From NCBI GenBank assembly GCA_045658645.1, contig JAZOVJ010000073.1:1-20318 (forward strand): DNA of 20,318 bases. The letters are read 5' to 3'. Below are positions 7,467 through 14,605 of the stretch, in pieces (the first letter of the stretch is position 1; each line of letters begins with the position of its first letter). The stretch is from UBA1738 sp045658645 (lineage in GTDB: Bacteria > Bacillota > Clostridia > UBA1381). A program made the translations under genes and the position numbers. The notes under the pieces were generated by a model. It was given only the letters and a program-made list of their open reading frames with translations. It had not been told where the DNA came from and made no database searches.

Positions 7467-8255
7467 ATGAAGGTTAGTTATTTTCCGGGATGTACCCTGA
7501 AAAACAAAGCTAAAGACCTTGATTTGTATGCATACAAATCTGCTGAAGCTTTGGGGGTTACTCTCGAAGAAATTGAAAACTGGCAATGCTGCGGCGGTGT
7601 TTTTACAACTGCTAAAAACGAAGTGGCAACAAAGCTTTCCTCTGTTCGTGCGCTAAAGGAAGCAGCGTCAAAGGAACAGCCGCTGGTTACAGTATGCTCA
7701 GCTTGTCATAATGTTATTAAACAAACAAACCACGCTATGCAAAACGATAAGGAATTTGCTGATAAGGTTAATCGTTATATGTCCGAAGATGCATATAATG
7801 GTGAAGCGGAAGTTTATCACTATCTTGAAATGCTGCGTGATTTGGTTGGCTTTGATAAATTAAAAGAGAAGGTTGTAAATCCGCTTGCAGGCAAAAAGAT
7901 TGGTGCATATTATGGATGCTTACTTTTAAGACCAAACAGCGTTATGAAGATGGACGACCCTGAAAACCCAAGCATTATGGAAGACTTCATAAAGGCGTTG
8001 GGTGCAGAGCCTGTTATCTATTCTATGCGTAACGAGTGCTGTGGCGGATACGTAAGCGTTGAAAGCCCGGAACTTGCAAGTAAGAAAAGTAATGCAGTTA
8101 TTAACAATGCAAAGACACAGGGTGCTGAAATGATTATAACAGCTTGCCCGCTTTGTAAGTATAACCTTGTAAAAAACGGTGCAGATATTCCGGTAGTTTA
8201 TTTTACCGAGCTTCTGGCAGAGGCACTTGGAGTAAAGGAGGATACAAATGCATAA
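7467..8255 (+). CDS. hdrB: Heterodisulfide reductase subunit B-like protein (two CCG domains)
   Basis: A 262-residue protein with two cysteine-rich CCG domains that build the noncubane [4Fe-4S] clusters of HdrB. The first is C9-x31-C41-C42-x34-C77-x2-C80, exactly the family pattern. The second is C151-x39-C191-C192-x34-C227-x2-C230, with one residue more than the usual first spacer. All ten cysteines are present, so both clusters should form. In methanogens HdrB reduces the CoM-S-S-CoB disulfide. Clostridia lack that substrate, so here it more likely takes the high-potential electrons from HdrA/HdrC and passes them to fumarate reductase or to an unknown acceptor. Its 3' end overlaps hdrC by 8 nt. 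Confidence 0.92.
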   Translation: MKVSYFPGCTLKNKAKDLDLYAYKSAEALGVTLEEIENWQCCGGVFTTAKNEVATKLSSVRALKEAASKEQPLVTVCSACHNVIKQTNHAMQNDKEFADKVNRYMSEDAYNGEAEVYHYLEMLRDLVGFDKLKEKVVNPLAGKKIGAYYGCLLLRPNSVMKMDDPENPSIMEDFIKALGAEPVIYSMRNECCGGYVSVESPELASKKSNAVINNAKTQGAEMIITACPLCKYNLVKNGADIPVVYFTELLAEALGVKEDTNA

Positions 8256-8637
8256 CAATAAGTATCTTCGTGAAGAATTAATCCGCCAAAGCGGAGTTAA
8301 TCCAAAAAAATGTATGAAATGTGGTAAATGTTCTGCAACTTGCCCTGCGTACGATGAAATGGAATACCATCCACATCAGTTCGTAAGTATGGTTGAATCA
8401 GGAGATATTGAGCCACTTCTAAATTCAGAATCATTATATAAATGTTTATCTTGTTTTGCTTGTATTGACAGATGTCCAAGAGGTGTTGAGCCTGCTAAAT
8501 TAGTAGAATCAGTACGTCTTGCTGTTATAAGAAAACAGGATGCAAACAGAATGACTGCCAATGACGTTCCGGCACTTTTAGATGAAGATTTGCCTCAACA
8601 GCTTTTGGTAAGCGCATTCAGAAAATACAGTAAGTAA
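8248..8637 (+). CDS. hdrC: Heterodisulfide reductase subunit C-like 4Fe-4S protein
   Basis: A 129-residue helical protein with two [4Fe-4S] sites, C-M-K-C-G-K-C-S-A-T-C-P (near 29-40) and C-L-S-C-F-A-C-I-D-R-C-P (near 69-80). This is the HdrC arrangement that wires the HdrA flavin to HdrB. It starts inside the end of hdrB, with a strong AAAGGAGG Shine-Dalgarno, and is followed by hdrA after 15 nt. No membrane segment is seen, so the complex is cytosolic (the HdrABC type, not HdrDE). Confidence 0.92.
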   Translation: MHNNKYLREELIRQSGVNPKKCMKCGKCSATCPAYDEMEYHPHQFVSMVESGDIEPLLNSESLYKCLSCFACIDRCPRGVEPAKLVESVRLAVIRKQDANRMTANDVPALLDEDLPQQLLVSAFRKYSK

Positions 8638-8652
8638 GGAGGAAAAGACATA

Positions 8653-10647
8653 ATGCAAAGAGTTGGTGTTTTTGTATGTTGGTGCGGAAGCAATATCGCC
8701 GGTACAGTTGATGTTAAAGCAGTAGCAGAAGCACTTAAAAGCGAACCCGGTGTAGTCTTTTCCACCGAGTATCAGTATATGTGTTCTCAGGCAGGACAAG
8801 ACATGAATAAGGAAGCAGTTAAAGAACATAACTTAACAGGTATTGTTGTATGTTCCTGCTCACCGCGTATGCACGAGGCAACTTTCAGAAAAACTGCAGC
8901 GGCAGCGGGCTTAAATCCTTATATGGTTGAAATTGCCAATATAAGAGAACAGTGTTCTTGGGTGCATAAGGATATGCAGACAGGAACAGAAAAGGCAATA
9001 ATTCTTGGTAAAGCGGCTGTTGCAAAGGTCAACTTGAATACACCGCTGACACCTGGTGAATCACCGGTTACAAAGAGAGCTTTGGTTATCGGTGGCGGTA
9101 TCGCAGGTATTCAGACAGCACTTGATATCGCAGACGCTGGTTTCGGCGTGGATATAGTTGAAACAAAGCCTACCATCGGCGGAAAGATGGCTCAGCTTGA
9201 CAAAACTTTCCCGACACTTGACTGCGCTGCTTGTATCTTAACACCAAAAATGGTGGACGTTGCTCAAAACGAAAATATCCGTATTTTCTCATACAGTGAA
9301 GTGTCAGAAATCAAGGGATTTGTTGGAAATTTTGACGTTACTATTAAGAAAAATGCAAGATATGTAAAAGAAGATATATGCACAGGCTGCGGTGCTTGTG
9401 TTGAAAAGTGTCCGATGAAGAAAGTTCCAAACGAATTCAATCTTGGAATGGACAACAGAAGTGCTATATATATACCTTTTGCACAGGCAGTTCCAAAGGT
9501 TGCTACAATCGACCCTAATGCTTGTAATATGCTAAAGAACGGTAAGTGCGGTCTATGTGCAAAAGTTTGTGCGGCAGGTGCAATCGATTATACACAAAAA
9601 GACGAATATATTCAGGAAAAATACGGTGCAATCGTTGTTGCAACAGGATTTAATCCTATCAGTATGGACAAGTTTGACGAGTTTGCATACAATCAGTCAA
9701 AAGACGTTATAACTTCTTTGGAATTTGAACGTTTGACAAATGCGGCAGGTCCTACTGCCGGTCATTTAGAGAGACCGTCAGACGGAAAGTCACCAAAGAC
9801 TATCGTATTTGTTCAGTGTGTAGGCTCAAGATGTGATGCATGCGCTGAAAAGGGGAAAGAGTACTGCTCAAAGATTTGTTGTATGTATACAGCAAAACAC
9901 GCAATGCTTGTACGAGATAAGTACCCTGATACCGAAGTTTATGTATTCTATATAGACGTAAGAACACCGGGTAAGAACTTTGATGAATTCTATCGCCGTG
10001 CAGTTGAGGAATACGGCGTGAAATATGTTAAGGGTATGGTTGGTAAGGTTACACCTGAAGGAGATAAGCTAAAGGTTCAGGCATCTGACCTTATTGACAA
10101 TAAACAGCTTCATATTGATGCTGACCTTGTGGTTTTGGCAGCTGCTATTGAGCCTGATAAGTCAGCAAGACCTCTTGCTACAATGCTTACAGCAAGTATG
10201 GATACAAACGACTTCTTTACAGAAGCTCACCCGAAGCTTCGTCCGGTAGAAAGCCCAACTGCAGGCGTATTCTTGTCAGGTGCTTGTCAGGGACCAAAGG
10301 ATATTCCTGAGACAGTATCACAGGCAGGCGCTGCAGCATCAAAGGTTATCGGACTTTTAGCCAAGGATAAACTGACAGGTAACCCATGTGTTGCTCATTC
10401 AAACGAGCTTATGTGTAACGGATGTTCAACTTGTGAAAGAGTTTGTCCATACGGTGCTATCACTTATGAAGACAAAGAATTCCGTATGCCTGACAGAACA
10501 ACTAAACTAAGAAGAGTTGCGAGTGTAAATCCTGCAGTTTGTCAGGGTTGCGGAGCTTGTACTGTTGCTTGTCCGTCAGGTGCTATGGACTTAAACGGAT
10601 TTGCAAGTAATCAAATTATGGCGGAGGTGGACGCAATATGCAAGTAA
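8653..10647 (+). CDS. hdrA: Heterodisulfide reductase subunit A-like flavoprotein (bifurcating core)
   Basis: A 664-residue protein of full HdrA length. In order: an N-terminal domain with scattered cysteines (C-W-C, C-S-C-S-P-R-M-H), an FAD-binding Rossmann motif G147-G-G-I-A-G, and a C-A-A-C segment near 195. Then come [4Fe-4S] sites at C243/246/249/253 and a second group (C-N-M-L...C-G-L-C-A-K-V-C). A C-terminal ferredoxin pair lies at C588/591/594/598 and C630/633/636/640. In characterised HdrABC-MvhAGD, the HdrA FAD is the bifurcation site: it splits pairs of electrons between low-potential ferredoxin and the HdrC-HdrB branch. The C-terminal ferredoxin domain would be the ferredoxin exit. 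The gene overlaps mvhD by 10 nt. Confidence 0.94.
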   Translation: MQRVGVFVCWCGSNIAGTVDVKAVAEALKSEPGVVFSTEYQYMCSQAGQDMNKEAVKEHNLTGIVVCSCSPRMHEATFRKTAAAAGLNPYMVEIANIREQCSWVHKDMQTGTEKAIILGKAAVAKVNLNTPLTPGESPVTKRALVIGGGIAGIQTALDIADAGFGVDIVETKPTIGGKMAQLDKTFPTLDCAACILTPKMVDVAQNENIRIFSYSEVSEIKGFVGNFDVTIKKNARYVKEDICTGCGACVEKCPMKKVPNEFNLGMDNRSAIYIPFAQAVPKVATIDPNACNMLKNGKCGLCAKVCAAGAIDYTQKDEYIQEKYGAIVVATGFNPISMDKFDEFAYNQSKDVITSLEFERLTNAAGPTAGHLERPSDGKSPKTIVFVQCVGSRCDACAEKGKEYCSKICCMYTAKHAMLVRDKYPDTEVYVFYIDVRTPGKNFDEFYRRAVEEYGVKYVKGMVGKVTPEGDKLKVQASDLIDNKQLHIDADLVVLAAAIEPDKSARPLATMLTASMDTNDFFTEAHPKLRPVESPTAGVFLSGACQGPKDIPETVSQAGAAASKVIGLLAKDKLTGNPCVAHSNELMCNGCSTCERVCPYGAITYEDKEFRMPDRTTKLRRVASVNPAVCQGCGACTVACPSGAMDLNGFASNQIMAEVDAICK

Positions 10648-11072
10648 ATGAAAGAAAACCTTTAATCGTTGCTTTTTGCTGTAACTGGTGTTCTTATGCC
10701 GGTGCAGACCTTGCAGGAAACAACCGTCTTAACTATCCGGCAGACGTTAAAATTATAAGAGTACCTTGCTCTTGCCGTGTTAACCCGATGTTCGTTCTTC
10801 GTGCATTCCAGAGAGGTGCAGACGGAGTTATCATCTGCGGTTGCCACCCGGGTGACTGTCACTACACATCAGGTAACTACTATACACGCCGTAGAATGGC
10901 GGCACTTTTCTCAATGCTTGATTTCTTGGGCATCGAAAAAGAGCGTACCCGTGTTGAATGGGTTTCTGCGGCTGAAGGTGCAAAGTTTGCAGCTACAATG
11001 AATGACTTTGTAGAAAAGGTAACAGCACTTGGAGAAAATAAGAGATTGGAGGATTTGAGATGCAAAAAATAA
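10638..11072 (+). CDS. mvhD: MvhD/FloxD-like hydrogenase iron-sulfur subunit
   Basis: A 144-residue protein of the MvhD family. Cysteines C14-C15-x2-C18, C44-x-C46 and C-G-C-H-P-G-D-C (near 67-74) match the family and should bind a [2Fe-2S] cluster. MvhD docks on HdrA and brings in electrons from a hydrogenase, a formate dehydrogenase or, in Flox systems, an NADH-oxidising module. No NiFe hydrogenase genes are present. The following genes are Flox/sulfhydrogenase-like, so NADH is the likely source. It overlaps both neighbours (10 and 13 nt), consistent with a stoichiometric complex. Confidence 0.92.
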   Translation: MQVNERKPLIVAFCCNWCSYAGADLAGNNRLNYPADVKIIRVPCSCRVNPMFVLRAFQRGADGVIICGCHPGDCHYTSGNYYTRRRMAALFSMLDFLGIEKERTRVEWVSAAEGAKFAATMNDFVEKVTALGENKRLEDLRCKK

Positions 11073-12058
11073 CACAAAATCAGCTAATCGATAAAGCAGT
11101 TTCTCTGCTAAATGACGGTACTGTTACTGCAGTTTTAGGATGGGGAAAAGGTGAATTCGGTTACGATGTAACACCTGTTCTTTATAAAACAGAAGAGGAT
11201 TTGAAGAATAATTTTGTCTGGAACGATTTTTGCGGAGTTAACTTCTCAAAATATCTTGTTTCAAAGACAGACAGATTTGACGGCAAAATCCTTGTATTCT
11301 TAAAGCCTTGTGACACATACAGCTTTAACCAGCTTCTAACCGAGCATCGTTTCTGCCGTGAAAAAGTTTATGCAGTAGGTATCCCTTGCGAAGGTATGGT
11401 TGATGTTGCGAAACTAAAGGCAACAACAGGCGAGGGAATAAGCGAAATCAAAGAAGATGGCGATAACTTGTTAGTCACAACCATTTATGATGACGCACCA
11501 ATCGTGGTTGCCGCAAAAGACGTTCTTTTAGAGCGTTGCGAAAACTGTAAGAGTAAAAAGCACGTTGCCTATGACGAGCTGTTAGGTGATGAGGGCGATG
11601 TTATAGATTCAGCACGTTTTGACGAGGTTGCAAAGCTTGAGGCAATGAGCCCTGATGAGCGATTTGCTTTCTGGCAGAATGAACTTTCACGTTGCATACG
11701 CTGTAATGCTTGCCGTGATGCTTGTCCTGCATGTACTTGTGAAAAGTGCGTGTTCGATAACCCTGCATCAGGCGTTGAAAATAAGGCTCCTGCAAACAGC
11801 TTTGAAGAAAAGATGTTCCATATTATAAGAGCATACCACGTTGCAGGACGTTGTACTGACTGCGGAGAATGTTCAAGAGTTTGTCCGCAAAATATTCCGC
11901 TTCATCTTTTGAACCGTAAGTTCATAAAGGATATCAACGAATTCTACGGCGAATATCAGGCAGGAGCAGAGGTGGGTTCACGTGCTCCGCTTGTAGACTA
12001 CACTACCGAGGATTTGGAACCGGGTGAAGTATTTGACAGGAGGGATATTGATGCGTAA
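11060..12058 (+). CDS. 4Fe-4S electron-transfer subunit of the Hdr-Flox cluster
   Basis: A 332-residue protein. The N-terminal half (1-185) is a mixed alpha/beta domain with a few Cys (K-P-C-D, C-E-N-C) that resembles FrhB/sulfhydrogenase-type subunits. The C-terminal half carries a cysteine-dense stretch C212/215/218/222/225/227/230 and a ferredoxin motif C265/268/271/275. The extra cysteines (C-P-A-C-T-C-E-K-C) may bind an additional cluster. Its position between MvhD and the HydB/AsrA-like subunit matches the iron-sulfur subunits of FloxABCD-HdrABC clusters, so it probably relays electrons from the NADH reductase to MvhD. I am sure of the iron-sulfur nature, less so of the exact Flox letter. 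Confidence 0.75.
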   Translation: MQKITQNQLIDKAVSLLNDGTVTAVLGWGKGEFGYDVTPVLYKTEEDLKNNFVWNDFCGVNFSKYLVSKTDRFDGKILVFLKPCDTYSFNQLLTEHRFCREKVYAVGIPCEGMVDVAKLKATTGEGISEIKEDGDNLLVTTIYDDAPIVVAAKDVLLERCENCKSKKHVAYDELLGDEGDVIDSARFDEVAKLEAMSPDERFAFWQNELSRCIRCNACRDACPACTCEKCVFDNPASGVENKAPANSFEEKMFHIIRAYHVAGRCTDCGECSRVCPQNIPLHLLNRKFIKDINEFYGEYQAGAEVGSRAPLVDYTTEDLEPGEVFDRRDIDA

Positions 12059-13079
12059 ATGTTCTCTTGATAAAATAAATTCTGTATTTGAAGAAATCAC
12101 AAAGAGTGCTAAACTTTATATGCCTGCTGACGATAAGGACGGCAGTGCCGTTTACAAACAGTGGGAAAAGGGAATGGCTTGGAGTGATAAGCTAAATACA
12201 GTAAGAAGCCCTAAAGACTTCTTCTTCCCACAGATGGAAAACCTTATGGAGTTTAAAACAGAGGGTAAAAATATCGAAGTTATAGATACCCGATGCGAAA
12301 CAGAAGATTTTGTTATCTTCGGCGTTCGTGCATGTGATGTAAAGAGCTTCGAAATTTTAGACAGAGTGTTCCTTACCGAGCCGGTTGACAGTTACTATAA
12401 GTCAAGACGTGAAAAGGGAATAATCGTGTCAACTGCCTGCACAAAGCCGGCAGAAACCTGTTTCTGTAACACATTCGGCATTTCACCTGAAATGCCAGAA
12501 GGTGATATTACAACATGGAAAACAGAGGACGAAATTTTCTTTAAGGCAAATACAGAAAAAGGCGAAGCACTTTTAGAAAAAATTTCTGCATTAACAGAAG
12601 AATGTGGCGATGAAAAGGTTAATGAGCAGAAAGAAAAGATTTCTGCAATTATGAATAAGCTTCCGCTAAAAGACCTTACAACAGACGCTTTCGGCGGCGG
12701 AAAAACAAGCGAATTCTTTAACAGTCCTGCTTGGGACGAATTGTCACAGGCTTGTCTTGGTTGCGGAACCTGTACCTTTGTATGCCCGACTTGTCAATGC
12801 TATGACATTAAAGATTTTAACACAGGAAACGGTGTTATAAGATTCAGATGCTGGGACTCTTGTATGTATTCGGAGTTCACAAAGATGGCTCATGGAAACA
12901 ACAGACTTACTCAAAAAGAACGTTTCCGCCAGAGGTTTATGCACAAGCTTGTATATTATCCTGAAAACAATGACGGACTATTCAGTTGTGTAGGTTGCGG
13001 AAGATGTCTTTCAAAGTGCCCTATTTCTATGAACATCGTTAAAGTAATGAAAAAGATTGGAGGGATGAAGAGTGAATAA
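12051..13079 (+). CDS. AsrA/HydB-like 4Fe-4S subunit of the Hdr-Flox cluster
   Basis: A 342-residue protein from ATG 12051, chosen because CAGGAGGG lies 6 nt before it; an ATG at 12024 would add nine residues but has no such site. The family is the sulfhydrogenase beta/anaerobic sulfite reductase A group. The C-terminal dicluster has C235/238/241/245 plus C248 and C250 (C-P-T-C-Q-C), then C313/316/319/323. The N-terminal half (R-C-E-T-E-D-F-V-I-F-G-V-R-A-C-D) is the usual family domain. It is expected to link the FAD/NAD subunit to the other iron-sulfur subunits. It overlaps both neighbours by 8 nt. Confidence 0.8.
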   Translation: MRKCSLDKINSVFEEITKSAKLYMPADDKDGSAVYKQWEKGMAWSDKLNTVRSPKDFFFPQMENLMEFKTEGKNIEVIDTRCETEDFVIFGVRACDVKSFEILDRVFLTEPVDSYYKSRREKGIIVSTACTKPAETCFCNTFGISPEMPEGDITTWKTEDEIFFKANTEKGEALLEKISALTEECGDEKVNEQKEKISAIMNKLPLKDLTTDAFGGGKTSEFFNSPAWDELSQACLGCGTCTFVCPTCQCYDIKDFNTGNGVIRFRCWDSCMYSEFTKMAHGNNRLTQKERFRQRFMHKLVYYPENNDGLFSCVGCGRCLSKCPISMNIVKVMKKIGGMKSE

Positions 13080-13524
13080 TATAGAAGAAACTTTAATTCC
13101 TAAGGTCGGAGTTATAACTGACGTCCGTATAGACACACCTGATATCAAGACATTCAGAGTTGTTTTACCGGACGGCAAAAAAGCCTTTGACCACCGCCCG
13201 GGACAGTGCGCAATGCTTTCAGTACCGGGAGTTGGTGAAGCTATGTTCTCTATCACATCTTCTCCAACAAACGAAGACTATATGGAATTCTCCATTAAAA
13301 AGTGCGGATGCGTAACCGATTGGCTGCATCAGGCAGAAGTTGGTCAGCAGATAACAATCAGAGGACCATACGGAAAACCGTTCCCTGTTGATGACGTGTT
13401 CGCAGGCAAAAACCTTTTGTTTATTGCCGGTGGTGTTGGTCTTGCACCGCTTCGTTCTGTTATTAACTACTGCAGACACTATCGTGACCGCTATGGTGAA
13501 ATTGATATTGTTTCCGGTTCATGA
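13072..13524 (+). CDS. FAD/NAD-binding reductase subunit, N-terminal part (FloxA/AsrB/HydG-like), ends at in-frame TGA
   Basis: The first 150 residues of a ferredoxin-NADP-reductase-fold subunit. The start is GTG 13072, seven nt after GGAGGG, overlapping the previous gene by 8 nt. The FAD domain is visible as R-P-G-Q-C-A-M-L and F-S-I-T-S-S-P, and the start of the NAD domain as A-G-G120-G-V-G-L-A-P. Translation stops at TGA codon 151, in the middle of the nucleotide-binding fold, where relatives read through the Y-G-A-R-x-x-x-D-L type motif. The continuation lies downstream in the same frame with all the missing domains. As a stand-alone product this would be a truncated, probably inactive protein. 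The intact subunit would be 277 codons and would oxidise NAD(P)H for the Hdr complex. Confidence 0.85.
   Translation: MNNIEETLIPKVGVITDVRIDTPDIKTFRVVLPDGKKAFDHRPGQCAMLSVPGVGEAMFSITSSPTNEDYMEFSIKKCGCVTDWLHQAEVGQQITIRGPYGKPFPVDDVFAGKNLLFIAGGVGLAPLRSVINYCRHYRDRYGEIDIVSGS
13522..13524 (+). other. In-frame TGA splitting the NAD(P)H reductase gene
   Basis: This TGA is in the same frame as 13072-13521 and 13525-13905, with no frameshift. Its context is G-S-stop-S-K-D-D-L. From family knowledge the stop sits where relatives usually have a basic residue (as in G-A-R-T-P-E-D-L), so CGA or AGA to TGA is the simplest explanation: nonsense mutation or base error. Selenocysteine is a weaker option. A 6-bp stem (13533-13538 with 13553-13558) and a 14-nt loop starting with G at 13539 marginally resembles a bacterial SECIS, but it competes with another hairpin at 13541-13559. 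Confidence 0.8.
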
Positions 13525-13536
13525 AGTAAAGATGAT

Positions 13537-13905
13537 TTGCGTGATTATAAAGAAATCACTGACGAATGGTCAAATGATGCAGGAGTAAGAGTTCATCTTA
13601 CAATAGACAATCCGCAAGAGGGTTGGGACGGTCACGTAGGATTTGTTCCGAACTATGTAAAGGAGCTTGGTTTTGATACAAACAAAACAGCAGTTCTTTG
13701 CGGTCCTCCTATAATGATTAAGTTCACGCTGGACGGACTTTGCGGACTTGGTTTTGACAAAACTCAGATTTACACAACACTTGAACTTAGAATGAAGTGT
13801 GGAGTCGGCAAATGCGGAAGATGTAATGTCGGCGCAAAATACGTGTGCAAAGACGGTCCGGTCTTCAGATGCGATGAGCTTGACGAGCTTCCGGATGAAT
13901 ATTAA
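13537..13905 (+). CDS. FAD/NAD-binding reductase subunit, C-terminal part with [2Fe-2S] site
   Basis: This is the rest of the interrupted reductase. It holds the second half of the NAD fold (A-V-L-C-G-P-P-I-M-I-K-F-T) and a PyrK/HydG-type [2Fe-2S] motif at C243-x4-C248-x2-C251-x7-C259, counted from the GTG at 13072. The only possible local starts are poor: TTG at 13537 lacks a proper Shine-Dalgarno, so independent translation is doubtful. Downstream of the TGA there is no further stop and no frameshift, and the cysteines are intact. Decay is therefore either very recent or absent, meaning a sequence error or recoding. Confidence 0.75.
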   Translation: MRDYKEITDEWSNDAGVRVHLTIDNPQEGWDGHVGFVPNYVKELGFDTNKTAVLCGPPIMIKFTLDGLCGLGFDKTQIYTTLELRMKCGVGKCGRCNVGAKYVCKDGPVFRCDELDELPDEY

Positions 13906-13917
13906 AGGAGAGCAAAA

Positions 13918-14592
13918 ATGGAAAAATTAGTTAATATATATCTTTTCGGCAAAAAATATGAAGTGCCGGAAAATTTAACAATTATGACCGCTATGGAATA
14001 TGCCGGCTACCAGTTGGTTCGTGGTTGCGGATGTCGTAACGGTTTCTGCGGTGCTTGTGCAACAATCTACCGCATCAAAGGCGACAAGGAGCTTAAGGCT
14101 TGTCTTGCTTGTCAGACAAAGGTTGAGGATAATATGTATATTGCAACCCTGCCGTTCTTCCCGCTTGTTAAGGAAGGATATGACATTGAAAAAATCCCTG
14201 TAAACGAATCAGTTATGATGCAGCTTTATCCTGAAATTTATGCTTGTATCGGCTGTAACGCTTGCACAAAAGCTTGTACACAAGGGTTGAATGTTATGCA
14301 GTATATCGCATACGCTCAGCGTGGTGATTTTGAAGCGTGTGCTGAAGAATCATTTGACTGCGTAATGTGCGGAGTATGTTCTTCAAGATGTCCGGCAGGT
14401 ATTTCACATCCTCAGGTTGCAATGCTTGCAAGAAGAATTAACGGTAAGTATCTTGCCCCGGGTTGCGGACACTTAGAAGACCGTGTTAAGGAAATCGAAA
14501 ATGGTGACTTCAAGGATCTTATCGAAGCTCTTATGGAAAAGCCTATCGAGGAAATGAAAGAGCTTTATAATACACGTGAAATAGAAAAGTAA
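13918..14592 (+). CDS. frdB: Fumarate reductase iron-sulfur subunit (soluble, TfrB/FrdB-like)
   Basis: A 224-residue protein. The N-terminus is a plant-type [2Fe-2S] domain with C39-x4-C44-x2-C47-x14-C62, the SdhB/FrdB pattern; C37 and C65 flank it. Residues 110-160 form an HdrC-like dicluster, C110/113/116/120 and C148/151/154/158. Normal FrdB has [4Fe-4S] plus [3Fe-4S] sites; here both motifs look like full four-cysteine sites, as in thiol:fumarate reductase TfrB. Unlike TfrB it has no C-terminal CCG domain, but hdrB encodes that domain separately in the same operon. It should carry electrons from the Hdr complex to the FrdA flavin. It lies 12 nt after the reductase gene. Confidence 0.85.
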   Translation: MEKLVNIYLFGKKYEVPENLTIMTAMEYAGYQLVRGCGCRNGFCGACATIYRIKGDKELKACLACQTKVEDNMYIATLPFFPLVKEGYDIEKIPVNESVMMQLYPEIYACIGCNACTKACTQGLNVMQYIAYAQRGDFEACAEESFDCVMCGVCSSRCPAGISHPQVAMLARRINGKYLAPGCGHLEDRVKEIENGDFKDLIEALMEKPIEEMKELYNTREIEK

Positions 14593-14605
14593 GGAGGAAA
14601 AGAAT

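Noticed and set aside
12024..12050. Upstream ATG start (12024) for the AsrA-like subunit
   Set aside because: ATG 12051 has a strong GGAGGG site 6 nt upstream. The earlier start has none and would deepen the overlap with the previous gene.
13522..13560. Firm selenocysteine call for the TGA
   Set aside because: The position is normally basic rather than Cys in the family. The SECIS-like stem is marginal and competes with another hairpin, and no sel genes are in view.
13537..13905. C-terminal reductase part as an independent gene with its own start
   Set aside because: The only start is a TTG without a proper Shine-Dalgarno, and the frame is continuous with the upstream part across the TGA. 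It is better viewed as one interrupted gene.
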